A stretch of 64,000 nucleotides of DNA from Hypomesus transpacificus. Its lineage: Eukaryota; Chordata; Actinopteri; Osmeriformes; Osmeridae. A program made the position numbers and the translations under genes. The DNA lies in the NCBI RefSeq assembly GCF_021917145.1, contig NC_061063.1, forward strand, positions 750,715-814,714, written 5' to 3'. The notes under the pieces were generated by a model that saw only the letters and a list, made by a program, of their open reading frames with translations, was not told where the DNA came from and made no database searches. Below are positions 1-9,441 of the stretch, one piece after another (position 1 is the first letter of the stretch; each line of letters begins with the position of its first letter).

Positions 1-331
1 CCCCTAATCATGTGTGCACTCCTCTTCTCTCAAAGAATCTTCTTCAACTTCCTGGAAGAAATGTTCAGTTTCCCCGCAGCCTTCTACTCCTGCTAGACTG
101 CGCTGATGCCCAAGCTGCTGGGGCAGGTGCATCACTACCAGGGGGTCATGTTTACCGACTGGACAGAAGACGAGGACCAGGACGAGGGTCAACACGGACA
201 CCCAGACCTGGACGAGGATCAGCAGGACTCTGATGATCCTGCTGGTTATCGTCACCGTGACGCTGGAACACGGGATGGTTACGATGACCATGAAGGACCT
301 GAGATGGAGTCTGCTGGCTTGGAAAAGGCCG
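1..331 (+). pseudogene. Unrecognised gene X, acidic exon, copy A
   Basis: The frame running through bases 37-331 reads IFFNFLEEMFSFPAAFYSC, then a TAG stop at 94-96, then MPKLLGQVHHYQGVMFTDW, followed by a strongly acidic Asp/Glu/Gln stretch. A good splice donor, GTGAGA, follows at 332. In unit B the same exon begins after a pyrimidine-rich tract and AG at 11249, in phase with the preceding exon. I do not recognise the family. The in-frame stop suggests a pseudogene or a mis-chosen exon border. A second frame, starting NLLQLPGRN at 36, is also open to about 233 and cannot be excluded. No function is proposed. Confidence 0.4.
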
Positions 332-893
332 GTGAGACAAACTCCTCATCTTCATCCTCCCACTCCTCCTCCAGCTCCTCCACCTCCAGGCTCGGGCCCC
401 CAGCCCATGGGGCGACCATCGGGGGCCGCTCAGAAAGGCCGACCCCCCCCATCCTCCAGAGATGGTTCACACTGGCAAGTTGAAAACCACACCACAAACT
501 GGCACTAGGTAGAACTGACCTGAGTCAGCGATAAGAAGGGGCACCATGTAGCCATCTCAATGATTCTGTGTCTTTGCTCTCACTTCTAAACCCAAAAGAA
601 ACAGAAGACTTTCCTCAAGGATGGACAAAATGTGGCTGCCAAGGGGAAAAAGACACACAGAATATTCAAGACCAACAAAGTGTCTCCCCTCATCTTTGAA
701 CATGAGTTCCTGACTGCATATCTGCTCATTTAAGCTTTCCCACTCTTGTTGGCTCTCCCACCAGTTCACACACACGGACACGCACACACACAGACATGCA
801 GACACGCACGCACACAATTTTTAAGTGAGAGGTCACAGTGGTGAAGTTCTGTGTGATGTCATATCCTGTTGTGTGACGGTGTTTCCTGTCCAG

Positions 894-1016
894 GCCCAGA
901 TCTTGGCGAGTCTTCCATTGCAGGAAAGGAAAAAGTCCATCAAAGCCTTCTTACGGAGGATCTCTGCAGCACTCTCCAGGGCTTTCTGCTTCGGCTGCGT
1001 GAAGGACAAAGGGTGC
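894..1016 (+). pseudogene. Gene X exon interrupted by a foldback element, copy A
   Basis: After a typical acceptor (tttcctgtccag), the sequence reads AQILASLPLQERKKSIKAF and on into a Cys-containing stretch. The 589-bp foldback at 1017-1605 then interrupts it. Removing the element and one gtgc repeat restores the same frame, which stays open to a TAA near 1720. The other frame, which would follow in phase from the acidic exon, reads TEDLCSTLQGFLLRLREG and looks equally protein-like, so the coding frame is unresolved. The family is not recognised. Confidence 0.35.
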
Positions 1017-1605
1017 TGTCAGGTCAAATAGTGTCCTAGGGCCAAATAGTGTCCTACCTGACGTCACAATGCCGTTCCGAAGCAAGGACGCGTCCGTCGC
1101 TATGCCAACCTTAAATTCCTGAGATATTTACGCGTGCTAGCAGGAAACTGTCATGGTTGCTATACTGGTTACTAGGCAGGAAGTTTTGTATTTAGGCTTA
1201 TTTAAACCAGTTTATTCTACTCTACTATTTAAAGTTTTCACTCGTTCGACATTCCTGAGACAGCAACGCGCGCAGGTAGAATACTATACGTGTTGCCTTC
1301 CCGGTCTGTTAAAATTGATGCTAAATAAGTGAATTCTTTTGACGAAAACAATTAGCCAGCTAGCACTAGCTATCAAACGAGTGAAAACTTTAAATAGTAG
1401 AGTAGAATAAACTGGTTTACATAAGCCTAAATACAAAACTTCCTACCTAGTAACCAGTATAGCAACCATGACACTTTCCTGCTAGCACGCGTAAATATCT
1501 CAGGAATTTAAGGTCGGCATAGCGACGGACGCGTCCTTGCTTCGGAACGGCATTGTGACGTCAGGTAGGACACTATTTGGCCCTAGGACACTATTTGACC
1601 TGACA
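1017..1605. mobile_element. 589-bp foldback (long inverted repeat) element, copy A
   Basis: The two arms, each about 240 bases, are near-perfect reverse complements. The left arm starts tgtcaggtcaaatagtgtcc and the right arm ends with its complement. About 100 bases of unique sequence lie between them. A direct repeat, gtgc, flanks the element at 1013-1016 and 1606-1609. No coding capacity is seen. The structure suggests a non-autonomous DNA transposon of foldback/MITE type; the superfamily is not identified. Both units carry it, so it inserted before the duplication. Confidence 0.85.
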
Positions 1606-1768
1606 GTGCCACCTGCTCACTCAACTGGCTGCAGCGACAGAGGGAGAACCTCAGGATGCAAATTACGTAATTACATGTCAGAACTGCTGCTACATAGAGA
1701 GGCTGATTAACATGTGTTAAAGTAATTGTAAACAGCAACTTTACATCAGTGTAAAAGTGACCTTAAAC

Positions 1769-3568
1769 CAGGGGTGCAAAACTAATTTTAGGTAAGGGCC
1801 CACATACTGCCCACTTTGGATCTCAAGTGGGCCAGACCAGTAAAATCATAGCATAATAATGCATATATAACGACAATATTTCTTAATGTTTCAATCATTA
1901 GTGAAGGTTTTTGATGATAAACCCAATTTTAAGGTCTTTCAAAAGTAAACGAGAAACATAAAGACAAAAAAACCCAGACATCAGCCCACTGTTTATCTCC
2001 CTGGGCTCACTCGCATATTTGACAACATTTCACGCTAGGTGACAAATTATCTTTAATTAGCTAATAGATAGTAAATAGTTCGATTTCACACGCCTGTGAC
2101 CAGTGTTGGGGAAAGTTACTCAAAAAAGTCATATAGTATTAGTTATTACTATATATTAGTTATTATTAATTACTTATTATTGTTCAGTAAGAATAGTGTG
2201 ATTAAGTTATGTTCAATAACAAATTACCCATCTCAATTAAGGAAGCTGATACTGTCTCGACATTTAAAACTAGATTAAAAACGTTCTTGTTTAGTCAATT
2301 CTATGATTGTTAAAGGGAAGTATGTGTTGTGCTTTCTATGTAAACCTGGGGTGTGTGCTTGCCTATGTGTGTATCACATGTAACTTTTACATTTTAATTA
2401 TAGCTTATGTTCACATTGCCCAGCTAGATGTTACAAATAAAGTAAACCTGTTACTGTATATTGTAAGTATTATTATTATTATAGTTCCGTTGCTGTATAT
2501 TGTTACTGTTATAGTTTTTATTACTAGTTGGAGACAACGGGGGACTGGTTGTTTTCATCCTTATTCGTATAAGTATAACCTACTTTAGAGTTCTTTCCCC
2601 TGGAACAGATTTCATGTTCCAACTGAGGGGGGCTGTCGTTGTTTTGGTGTGTGGGGCTGCATCAAATACCCTTTTTGCTCTGTTAAATTGCTGCACTAGT
2701 CCACACTTGACCGGTGGGGATCTCATTCTATTATGACTGTAACTGTTAGCTGCTCCTGGCATTCTCTAATCCCTGCTCTCCTCTCTGTCTGTCCCCCCCC
2801 CCCCCCCCACACACACATTCCCTGTGGTGTGGGGGGTTTGAGCTGTCAGGACCTGCTTGGTCGTCGGTCTGCCTACGCTGAACCAGGTCGTCACCCCGGA
2901 ATCCAGTCTCCATGACGGCCAACAGCGAGTTTCCCGGTCCCATCCAACGTCTATAAAGCCGAACAATGGATTTTGGTGTTTCAAAACCCATTGACACTGT
3001 ATGACTATGTTTAGCTTGTGTTCTGCTCCTCTCTCTTACCAACCGTCTCTGGAGGAGGGGATCCCTCTCTGAATTGCTCCTCCCAAGGTTTCTTCCATTT
3101 TTTCACCCGGTGGGAGTTTTTCTGGGAGTTTTTCCTTGTCTTCCTTGAGGGTTTAGGTTGGTTGAGGGGCAGTTCTATGGGCGCATGTGAAGCCCTCTGT
3201 GACATGCTTGCGTGTAAAAAGGGCTATACAAATAAATTTGATTTGATTCAATCATTGGTGAAGGTTTTTGATGATAAACCCTAGTTTAAGGTCTTTCAAA
3301 AATAAACTAGAAACATAAGACAAAAAACTTAGACATCAGCTCTTCTCTGCTGATTCCCTTGTTTTGTGACGCGTTTGACGTCAAATGCGTCACAAAGCGA
3401 GCAGCGGGCACTGCTGCCTGTACTCATAAACCTGCATATTCTTAACAGACATTTGGATTCGGAATAGCGGTTACTTTTATAGAAATGCAATTGATGTCTT
3501 CCTGCAATTTTCAAACTTAGCAAAAACATCAGACGGGCCGAGCTGGACGTCCATGTTTGACCCCCCTG
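1769..3568. mobile_element. hAT-type element with 8-bp target duplication, copy A
   Basis: The element begins CAGGGGTGCAAAAC and ends GTTTGACCCCCCTG, hAT-like imperfect terminal inverted repeats. It is flanked by a perfect 8-bp direct repeat, ccttaaac, at 1761-1768 and 3569-3576, the target length expected for hAT. The inside is composite. A stretch near 1890-1990 (gaaggtttttgatgataaac) recurs at 3255-3345, and an L2-like LINE tail lies between. No transposase frame survives. A sister copy without the LINE is recognisable at 18796-18960. Confidence 0.85.
2210..3248 (+). mobile_element. 5'-truncated L2-like LINE, copy A
   Basis: The left part encodes LPISIKEADTVSTFKTRLKT, matching the well-known C-terminal tail of fish L2-clade ORF2 proteins (compare the second copy at 39126-39380). 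The right end has the usual fish LINE 3' UTR, finishing gggctatacaaataaatttg plus a short attt repeat. Only the last ORF2 codons and the 3' UTR remain, typical of aborted reverse transcription. It lies inside the hAT element, so it inserted later than that element. The 5' junction is estimated from where similarity to 18796-18960 stops. Confidence 0.7.
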
Positions 3569-3576
3569 CCTTAAAC

Positions 3577-6040
3577 ACTAGCCTTTCTACAGCTTTTACA
3601 CACACATGACCAAACTATGTATTTTGAGAATCCTACTTGAGTTATTTCAGAATAGTTAGGAGTGCTTGCCTTTGGCAGCACAAGCTATTCAACCCTCTAC
3701 AATGCAAATAAATTTCACGCTAGGTGACAAAAAATTATCTTTAAAATTATCTTTAAAATTATCTTTTATCTTTAATTATCTTTATATTAAAAATTATCTT
3801 TATCTTTAAATTATCTATCTTTTAAGATAGATATCTTTATCTTTAATGTGACAACATGTGTCTTAAGTTCAATCCAATGACGTCCGACGAGGCAAGGCAA
3901 GGACAATACAAGGAATGAAATACAGGCTTATATGGGGCCTACACAGCATAGCAAAGAGATCCACAAACCTTCTCACCTCCCAACCCCCCAGGAAGTTTTG
4001 CATCTCATTAACATTTCTCAGGTATGCGAAGGTCAACTCGTTGTATTGGAGTAGTCCTTTTGCAAGTGCCCCTGTCTTTTGCAAGTGCATGCACAGTCTT
4101 CGGGAGGATATTTCGTCGGCCTTGTCTGAAATCTTCCCTCACGAACGGACCAAATAGGCCTAAATATAGGCTACATACAAGATATGTGGAAAAGCAGTTT
4201 AAATGGGGTTTGTACATTTGACGGCTTGCAGGATGCTTTGTTTGAGCTCTGGGATCATTGCGCCGGTGAGGAACGACGTTGTCGTTTTTTCCGCATGCAA
4301 CCCCTCAAACTGTGAGTATGTTTAAGGGTAAGCCAACTCCTGTTGCATGTCGTATGGACCGAGGCTAGACATTTTTTTCCAAGTCTGCAAAGTTGATTAG
4401 CCTCGAAGTTTTGGTTATTTAGCTTTCCTTGTGGCAAGTCACGTCAAAAATCAAGTTTGAAGTCAGACCGATGTGCTGTGAATTGCCTGTGACTTGTAAA
4501 ATAACATACATAGGCTGCTTTCATTGTATCTTTCCTCTTCGCTAGAATACACTGCCTTCTGTGGAATATGCAAGTAGGACATTTCGGAGTTATTTTTAGG
4601 AGTTGTAGGCTAGTGGAAGTGCTTCCATGGTGAGAAAGGGAATGGCTCTCACTACAGGGCATTGATCCAATAAGTCATTCGGAAAGAGCGCTTGTTGTTT
4701 ATTTTATTACCAAATGCGTGACAATGTATGTGGTTAACGCGTGTTAATGTTTACAGTCATGTCAGCCAATAGTCAGGACATTCGTTCTTGTTGTTTGAGT
4801 TTTGCTGAAGTTGTAGGACACGAATTGGACTGTTAACGTCGTCGCCTGCCTGTGTGTGTTCCAGGCCTGGTAGCAGGCCCCGTCACCGAACGACTCGATG
4901 CGCAATGTGTTACGGCAAATGTATCTCGCCTGGCATTGGCTTAAAGAAGAAACGTTGAAAGGTAGTAGCCTAGTTAGTTGGCATGTAGAGTTAGGAAGGC
5001 CTACGTTGATTTATTTTCTTGCTACCTGTCTGTTTTGTCACGAGGCCTTTCAAATAGGCCCTACCACCACGTCTTGAGATGCGAGTTGCTGACCCAGCTC
5101 GCTGACGTCGAACTGCAAGCTAGCCAACATGTTTACGCAAATAAGGGTCGTCTAGAAATGAACTGTCGTCGGTAAAGCCAACTCTCTCAAATGTTAATAT
5201 TTAGGGCGCAACTGGACCTCGCCCGCTATTAACTCAATACCACGCATTTGTTTATTACCAGAGAATGTCTAATATAGGCTCTGTTATTACCATCGACCTT
5301 GTTAGCAGTTGTAATGGATGTTCATGTTGTTGCGCAGCTTCTAAACATGCCTTTGCATACTAGTTCACGAGTTATCCTCCTGAACGTGTGTGTGAAATTC
5401 AAAGGCAACATGTTAACTTGTATAGGTAGGCGTAACTAAAGTAGGGCTATTGGGCTAATGTGACTTTACACTGCAGATCTTTTCCCTTGCATGAATGATT
5501 CAGACAAGATTGATCTTCTTTCCCAACTGATGCCCAAAATGCATATCCACTGTGCTGAACAGCGTGACGCACCGGTCTTCTGTTGGGAAGCCTGCTGTGG
5601 CTGCTGCTGATGTCCAGCAGATGGCAGGGTTTTGTCGTAGCCAGAGTCCGCTGTTCACATAGCTGTTGTTTGTTCTTCCGTGAGCATAACAGTCTTCAAA
5701 TAGGCTACCACGAAAATACGAAATATTTCACCAACACATAATGTACATGTTAATGGCTGGTTGCTTCTCGGAAGATTAGCCTAACTGCGATTGTTTTCGA
5801 TTGTTTTATCTTTCATTTCCAATTGGAGGGCCGTGTATCACGTGACAGCTACACCACGTTTTCGCGTTAGTTTTCAAAGACTACACGTTGATTAGAGCGA
5901 TTTTCCTTTGCTGTTGATGTTTTTTTCTCCGTTTAGTTTCTGTACGGATTATGTAGCCTAGCTCATTAGTACAATCGTGAAGTCCTATATCAATATGACG
6001 TTCCTGAGAATGACTCCGGTCCCTCGAGGGGCGGTGTGGT
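3577..6040. other. Unit spacer upstream of U2, copy A
   Basis: No convincing gene is seen. The first part includes a short AT-rich tract of repeated aattatcttt words at about 3721-3846. The rest is complex unique sequence with only short chance reading frames. The bases just before 6041 are expected to hold the U2 promoter (distal and proximal snRNA elements), but I could not assign these confidently. Confidence 0.5.
3721..3846. repeat. AT-rich aattatcttt repeat, copy A
   Basis: About ten imperfect copies of a decamer-like word (aaattatctt) follow a ctaggtgacaaa motif that also occurs at 2036. It is probably a transposon-internal tandem repeat. The same tract is present in unit B. Confidence 0.7.
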
Positions 6041-6230
6041 ATCGCTTCTCGGCCTTTTGGCTAAGATCAAGTGTAGTATCTGTTCTTATCAGTTTAATAT
6101 CTGATACGTCCCCTACCCGGGGACCATATATTAAATTGATTTTTGGAACAGGGAGATGGAATAGGGGCTTGCTCCGTCCACTCCACGCATCGACCTGGTA
6201 TTGCAGTACCTCCAGGAACGGTGCACTTCC
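6041..6230 (+). ncRNA. RNU2: U2 spliceosomal RNA gene, copy A
   Basis: U2 snRNA pairs with the intron branch site in the U2 snRNP. The sequence starts ATCGCTTCTCGGCCTTTTGG as in vertebrate U2. It contains the branch-site-pairing GTAGTA in AAGTGTAGTATCTG, the stem IIa/IIc region, the Sm site GATTTTTGG and the conserved 3' hairpins (GGTATTGCAGTACC). Changes from the human sequence that I recall are mostly compensatory or loop changes: TACCCGGGG in stem II, AAATTGA before the Sm site, and AGGGGCTTG in stem III. The length agrees with about 188-191 nt. Nothing suggests decay. A short inverted repeat, ccccttctgggg, lies just 3'. The exact 3' end is uncertain by a few bases. Confidence 0.95.
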
Positions 6231-6770
6231 CCTTCTGGGGAAAACAAAAGGTCTAATATAAAAGTTCATATACTGCAGTGGGTGTTAAAATCACGCTTAG
6301 TAGGCTAATACGTGTTTCTCGTAAGGTAGTCATGTCAAACCATCTCCGATTTGCTCACACTACAAACCCAGAGCCAAAGCGCCACTTCTGAAATGGGTTT
6401 TCCTTGAGTACGGAAGTCCAACCACTGTCTGGAAGGCTCTGTGGTTCTCTCATCTCCATTTGGGTTTATGTTCAGGCTTTGACTGGATATTTTGTGTGAC
6501 TGGTTTGTTGGTACTGCGAGCTCTCTCCACCACAGCCAGGAAAACACGCACTGAGCTGGCTCCTCAAGTCAACCTGGCAGAAATACTAACGTTTCTGATG
6601 TCAGTTTAACCACAACGAATGAAACATGGATCTATAAACACTGACTGGAGTCAAGCTGTGATGTGTACCTCTGCAGTGATGCTGTTGTTTCAGCCTTTCA
6701 TAAGCAGACAAAGTTCAGAATATGACACTCCCTTACGTTACTGGAAGGGGCCAACACAAATACAGTATTT
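6231..6770. other. U2 downstream spacer, copy A
   Basis: This stretch holds the expected position of the snRNA 3' processing box (AAAACAAAAGGTCTAAT region, only loosely like the consensus) and then unique sequence without a supported gene. It ends at the insertion point of the 588-bp element. Confidence 0.4.
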
Positions 6771-7285
6771 CAGTGTTTCCCACACATAGACTAATTTGTG
6801 GCGGTGCGCCACAGAATCAACACCGGCCGCCACACATTGCGTTTCGTAAAACATTTTTTTTATCGCTATTTAGGTAAAAACACGCAGCGTATTCGTTCAG
6901 CTGCATTTCCTTTCCCTGCTCTCCCTCCGTCTCTTTCACGCACGCGTCTTTCTCACATACACACACAGTCACTACGTCAGCACACGTTAGCAACAATGCA
7001 TACGCCGTTCTAGTGAGACCGACAGCTACATCAGCGAGCCTTCAGCATTAGTGCCGTAGCTAAAGGTCTAGGAAAGTTGAGGCTACTTTTCGCTAGGTAC
7101 CGACGGACATGTCTTAATCGAAGGTTCCCCTTCGTTCTTTTGGTGAGAAGTTTCAAGAGCTAGCTACTTACCCGGCGTCATGGAGCCGACCAGTTAAATA
7201 GTTATTTAGCACCCTGTATGCAGCGTCGCTACCTGCATATGCAGAAATTATTTGTTTGTTGTTGTTGATTTTGTGAATTATTTCG

Positions 7286-7324
<39 letters not shown>

Positions 7325-7358
7325 CCACATATAGTTTTCTAATCTGTGGGAAACACTG
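6771..7358. mobile_element. 588-bp inverted-terminal-repeat element, only in unit A
   Basis: The element starts CAGTGTTTCCCACA and ends with its exact reverse complement TGTGGGAAACACTG. A direct repeat, tattt, flanks it at 6766-6770 and 7359-7363. Unit B has the uninterrupted sequence cagtatttactg at the matching place, with only one tattt, so the boundaries are proven by an empty site. The ends look hAT-like, but the target duplication is 5 rather than 8 bases, so the superfamily is left open. It carries a 36-base C-run and no transposase frame. Related sequence in the opposite orientation appears near 20651-20690. Confidence 0.88.
7288..7323 (+). repeat. C36 homopolymer
   Basis: There are 36 consecutive C residues inside the 588-bp element. 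A second run of 31 C lies at 7525-7555, with a 25-C counterpart in unit B at 18204-18228. Such runs are mutable and prone to sequencing error. Confidence 0.95.
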
Positions 7359-7524
7359 TATTTACTGTACTGTTCAAAAGTCATAAGCCTCCAAGATTTT
7401 GTACGTTAATTTTGTCTTCACTTTGTCGGTAGCCAGTGAAGCCACCTCCCTGACATGAGTTTTTGCAGGTTGGGATGTTTGCGTTATTCATCCCCTTTAC
7501 TTTCAGTTGAGCTGCAGGCTGCAG

Positions 7525-7555
<31 letters not shown>

Positions 7556-7779
7556 ACCTACCTGGCTAAAGTCTTGCAATTTAGTAATACCTAAACATGG
7601 GTCAGGCCCAACATCACCCCAGTGGTCTCTACGGATAAGAGAGCCCAAAAACAGAAGGGAAAAAAGAAGAAAGGATTATTTCGTTTCTTATCCCTGCTGA
7701 CCTGTGTTGGAACCTGTACTAGATCAGTAACGCAGCACTCTGTTACTCATCCCTTCCTTGTATTTCCTCTCCTCTACAG

Positions 7780-8172
7780 CTCATTGGCGGCCAGGTGACA
7801 CAGTATCTGTCTCAGGAGTGTTCCAAGACAGACGTCAACGTCTCGTTTCTGGCTTACAAAAGGGTGAGAACTGCAACACTACGATAGGATAGATAGTACC
7901 TCCCACACTTGATCCCAGCAAGCTGATTCATCCCTTTAGGACTCTTAAATGTAAAAGGTGTGTGTGTGTGTGTGTGTCTCCTGTCCACCCAGCAAACTGA
8001 TGTATCCATCACGGAAGCCAGCATGGTGGTGGGTCCAGATGGGATTCCGCGCACCACAGCCAGAACTTCCTGGGGGTCCAAAAACACCTCGATCCACTGG
8101 GACGAGTTCTCCCAGGACCAGGACTCCTCCTCTGAAGAGGATGAGGGCTGGACCGAAAATGATGCTCTATAG
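7780..8172 (+). pseudogene. Gene X, two exons (7780-7863 and 7993-8172), copy A
   Basis: The first exon follows ctctacag and reads LIGGQVTQYLSQECSKTDVN to the donor AGG/GTGAGA. The second follows tccacccag in the same phase and reads QTDVSITEASMVVGPDGIPR, then a Ser/Asp/Glu-rich tail ending EGWTENDAL and TAG at 8170. The splice signals and phase agreement argue that this is or was a real gene. I do not recognise the family. It could be a C-terminal exon, or the exon may splice out before the stop. Unit B retains the first exon and the first 118 bases of the second. Confidence 0.5.
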
Positions 8173-8397
8173 TAGCTTGTCCAGGTTAACTTGACTGATG
8201 TATGTCCACAGCGACCACTTGACAGGCAGAGGGTTCGTTGACCTGTCCTACAGGGTGGCAGCTCTCAGGCAGGCCTTCACTGTAACTGTCTACTATCTAG
8301 ATAAAATCCTAGATAAAATCCTAGGAAGTTAACTCCTGTGTGCTGTTAGTATTTATTGTATTAGCTAGTTATCCTGATCCTCCATGTTTGTCCCCAG

Positions 8398-8466
8398 ACG
8401 CTGTGCACTGACAGTAAGGTCATGTTGACGGCAGCTCGCCTGCTTCTAGGAAGGATGGCAACTTAA
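8398..8466 (+). pseudogene. Possible gene X exon
   Basis: After cccccag-like acceptor sequence (tgtccccag) the frame reads TLCTDSKVMLTAARLLLGRM and then AT and a stop. It is helical-looking and protein-like, but no clear donor precedes the stop. It may be a decayed exon. The family is not recognised. Confidence 0.3.
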
Positions 8467-8648
8467 GCACAAAAGGTGTCTGACATATTTTCACTCCACC
8501 AACAGTTACTAGACTTTGGGTGACCTTGATATGTGTCACCATAGTAGGATGTCACCACTTGAACAGTCTACTCTACACACATGCTAACTTGGAGTAAAAC
8601 AAACACACCTTAGAAAACACCGGGTCTGTTTGTGACTGTGTTCTCCAG

Positions 8649-8747
8649 GATGAAGAGCAGCTGTTTCAGTAATGCAACAGGCTGCTGGAGTATGCGTCAG
8701 ACCACGCCCATCTAGACTCCATCATGCAGGAGCTGGCACTGGAGTCG
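8649..8747 (+). pseudogene. Gene X exon with in-frame stop
   Basis: The exon has an acceptor (gttctccag) and a donor (TCG/GTGAGG) and is exactly 33 codons long. It reads DEEQLFQ, a TAA stop at 8670-8672, then CNRLLEYASDHAHLDSIMQE and LALES. The retained splice sites with an internal stop indicate a damaged but recently functional gene, or a sequencing error at one base. The family is not recognised. Confidence 0.45.
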
Positions 8748-9145
8748 GTGAGGAAATGGGGAAGGGGAGGCAAGGGAGAGGAGGTAAAGGAGAGGATGGA
8801 TTGTGAGGGAAAGGAGGGAAAGGAAGAAGGGAGGAAATATTTTTTCCCCTTCTGACCTCAGACCTATGGTCAGTTCATGCTCACATCTTTCTTGAGCAAG
8901 GCGGTCTTAATGTGCAACTTTAGCATGGGGTCTGTGACATTACACATTCTTGAAGGTGCGAGACACTTTGTCTGTGGCAGCAAACCTGTCAGACTGACAT
9001 TGTTTTTCAAGCACAAATTGGCCTCAAAGCCCAGGCCATATGCACAGTTTAATGACCTGGACACCTCACATCTCATCTAACTTCATTACAATCAGAGATG
9101 TTAGAGTGTAAGAGCTAGCTAATAACGTGTGGGAACTATTTTCAG

Positions 9146-9255
9146 ATTCATCACTTCAACATCATAGATGTGGTGTTTGAGCTGATTCTGATGCACATGG
9201 TGAAGTTTGACTGTCGCACGCTGGAAGTGCCCCGCTTAGCCAGTCCTGCATCACA
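9146..9255 (+). pseudogene. Gene X exon (donor unclear)
   Basis: After tattttcag the frame reads IHHFNIIDVVFELILMHMVK, then FDCRTLEVPR and onward. It would follow in phase from the exon at 8649-8747. The 3' limit is not certain because no good GT donor is visible. The composition suggests a helical-repeat protein, but I cannot name it. Confidence 0.35.
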
Positions 9256-9441
9256 GGGGTGCAGTGACCTCAACATGTCTAGATAGCCACAGAAGTCATT
9301 TCCATATACTCGAAAATGTACAAGTGGTTGACCAGTCAGTCACAGTTTTGGTGTTTGACCCAGCCCCCCTCCTTCTCTTGCTCTCCTTCCACCACCCCCC
9401 CTCCCCCTCCACAGGTTCCAGAGGGCTTCAATGCCCAGCTA

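Noticed and set aside
5977..6269. Open frames of 94 codons on both strands
   Set aside because: They overlap the U2 RNA gene exactly and have no protein-like character; the conserved RNA explains the sequence.
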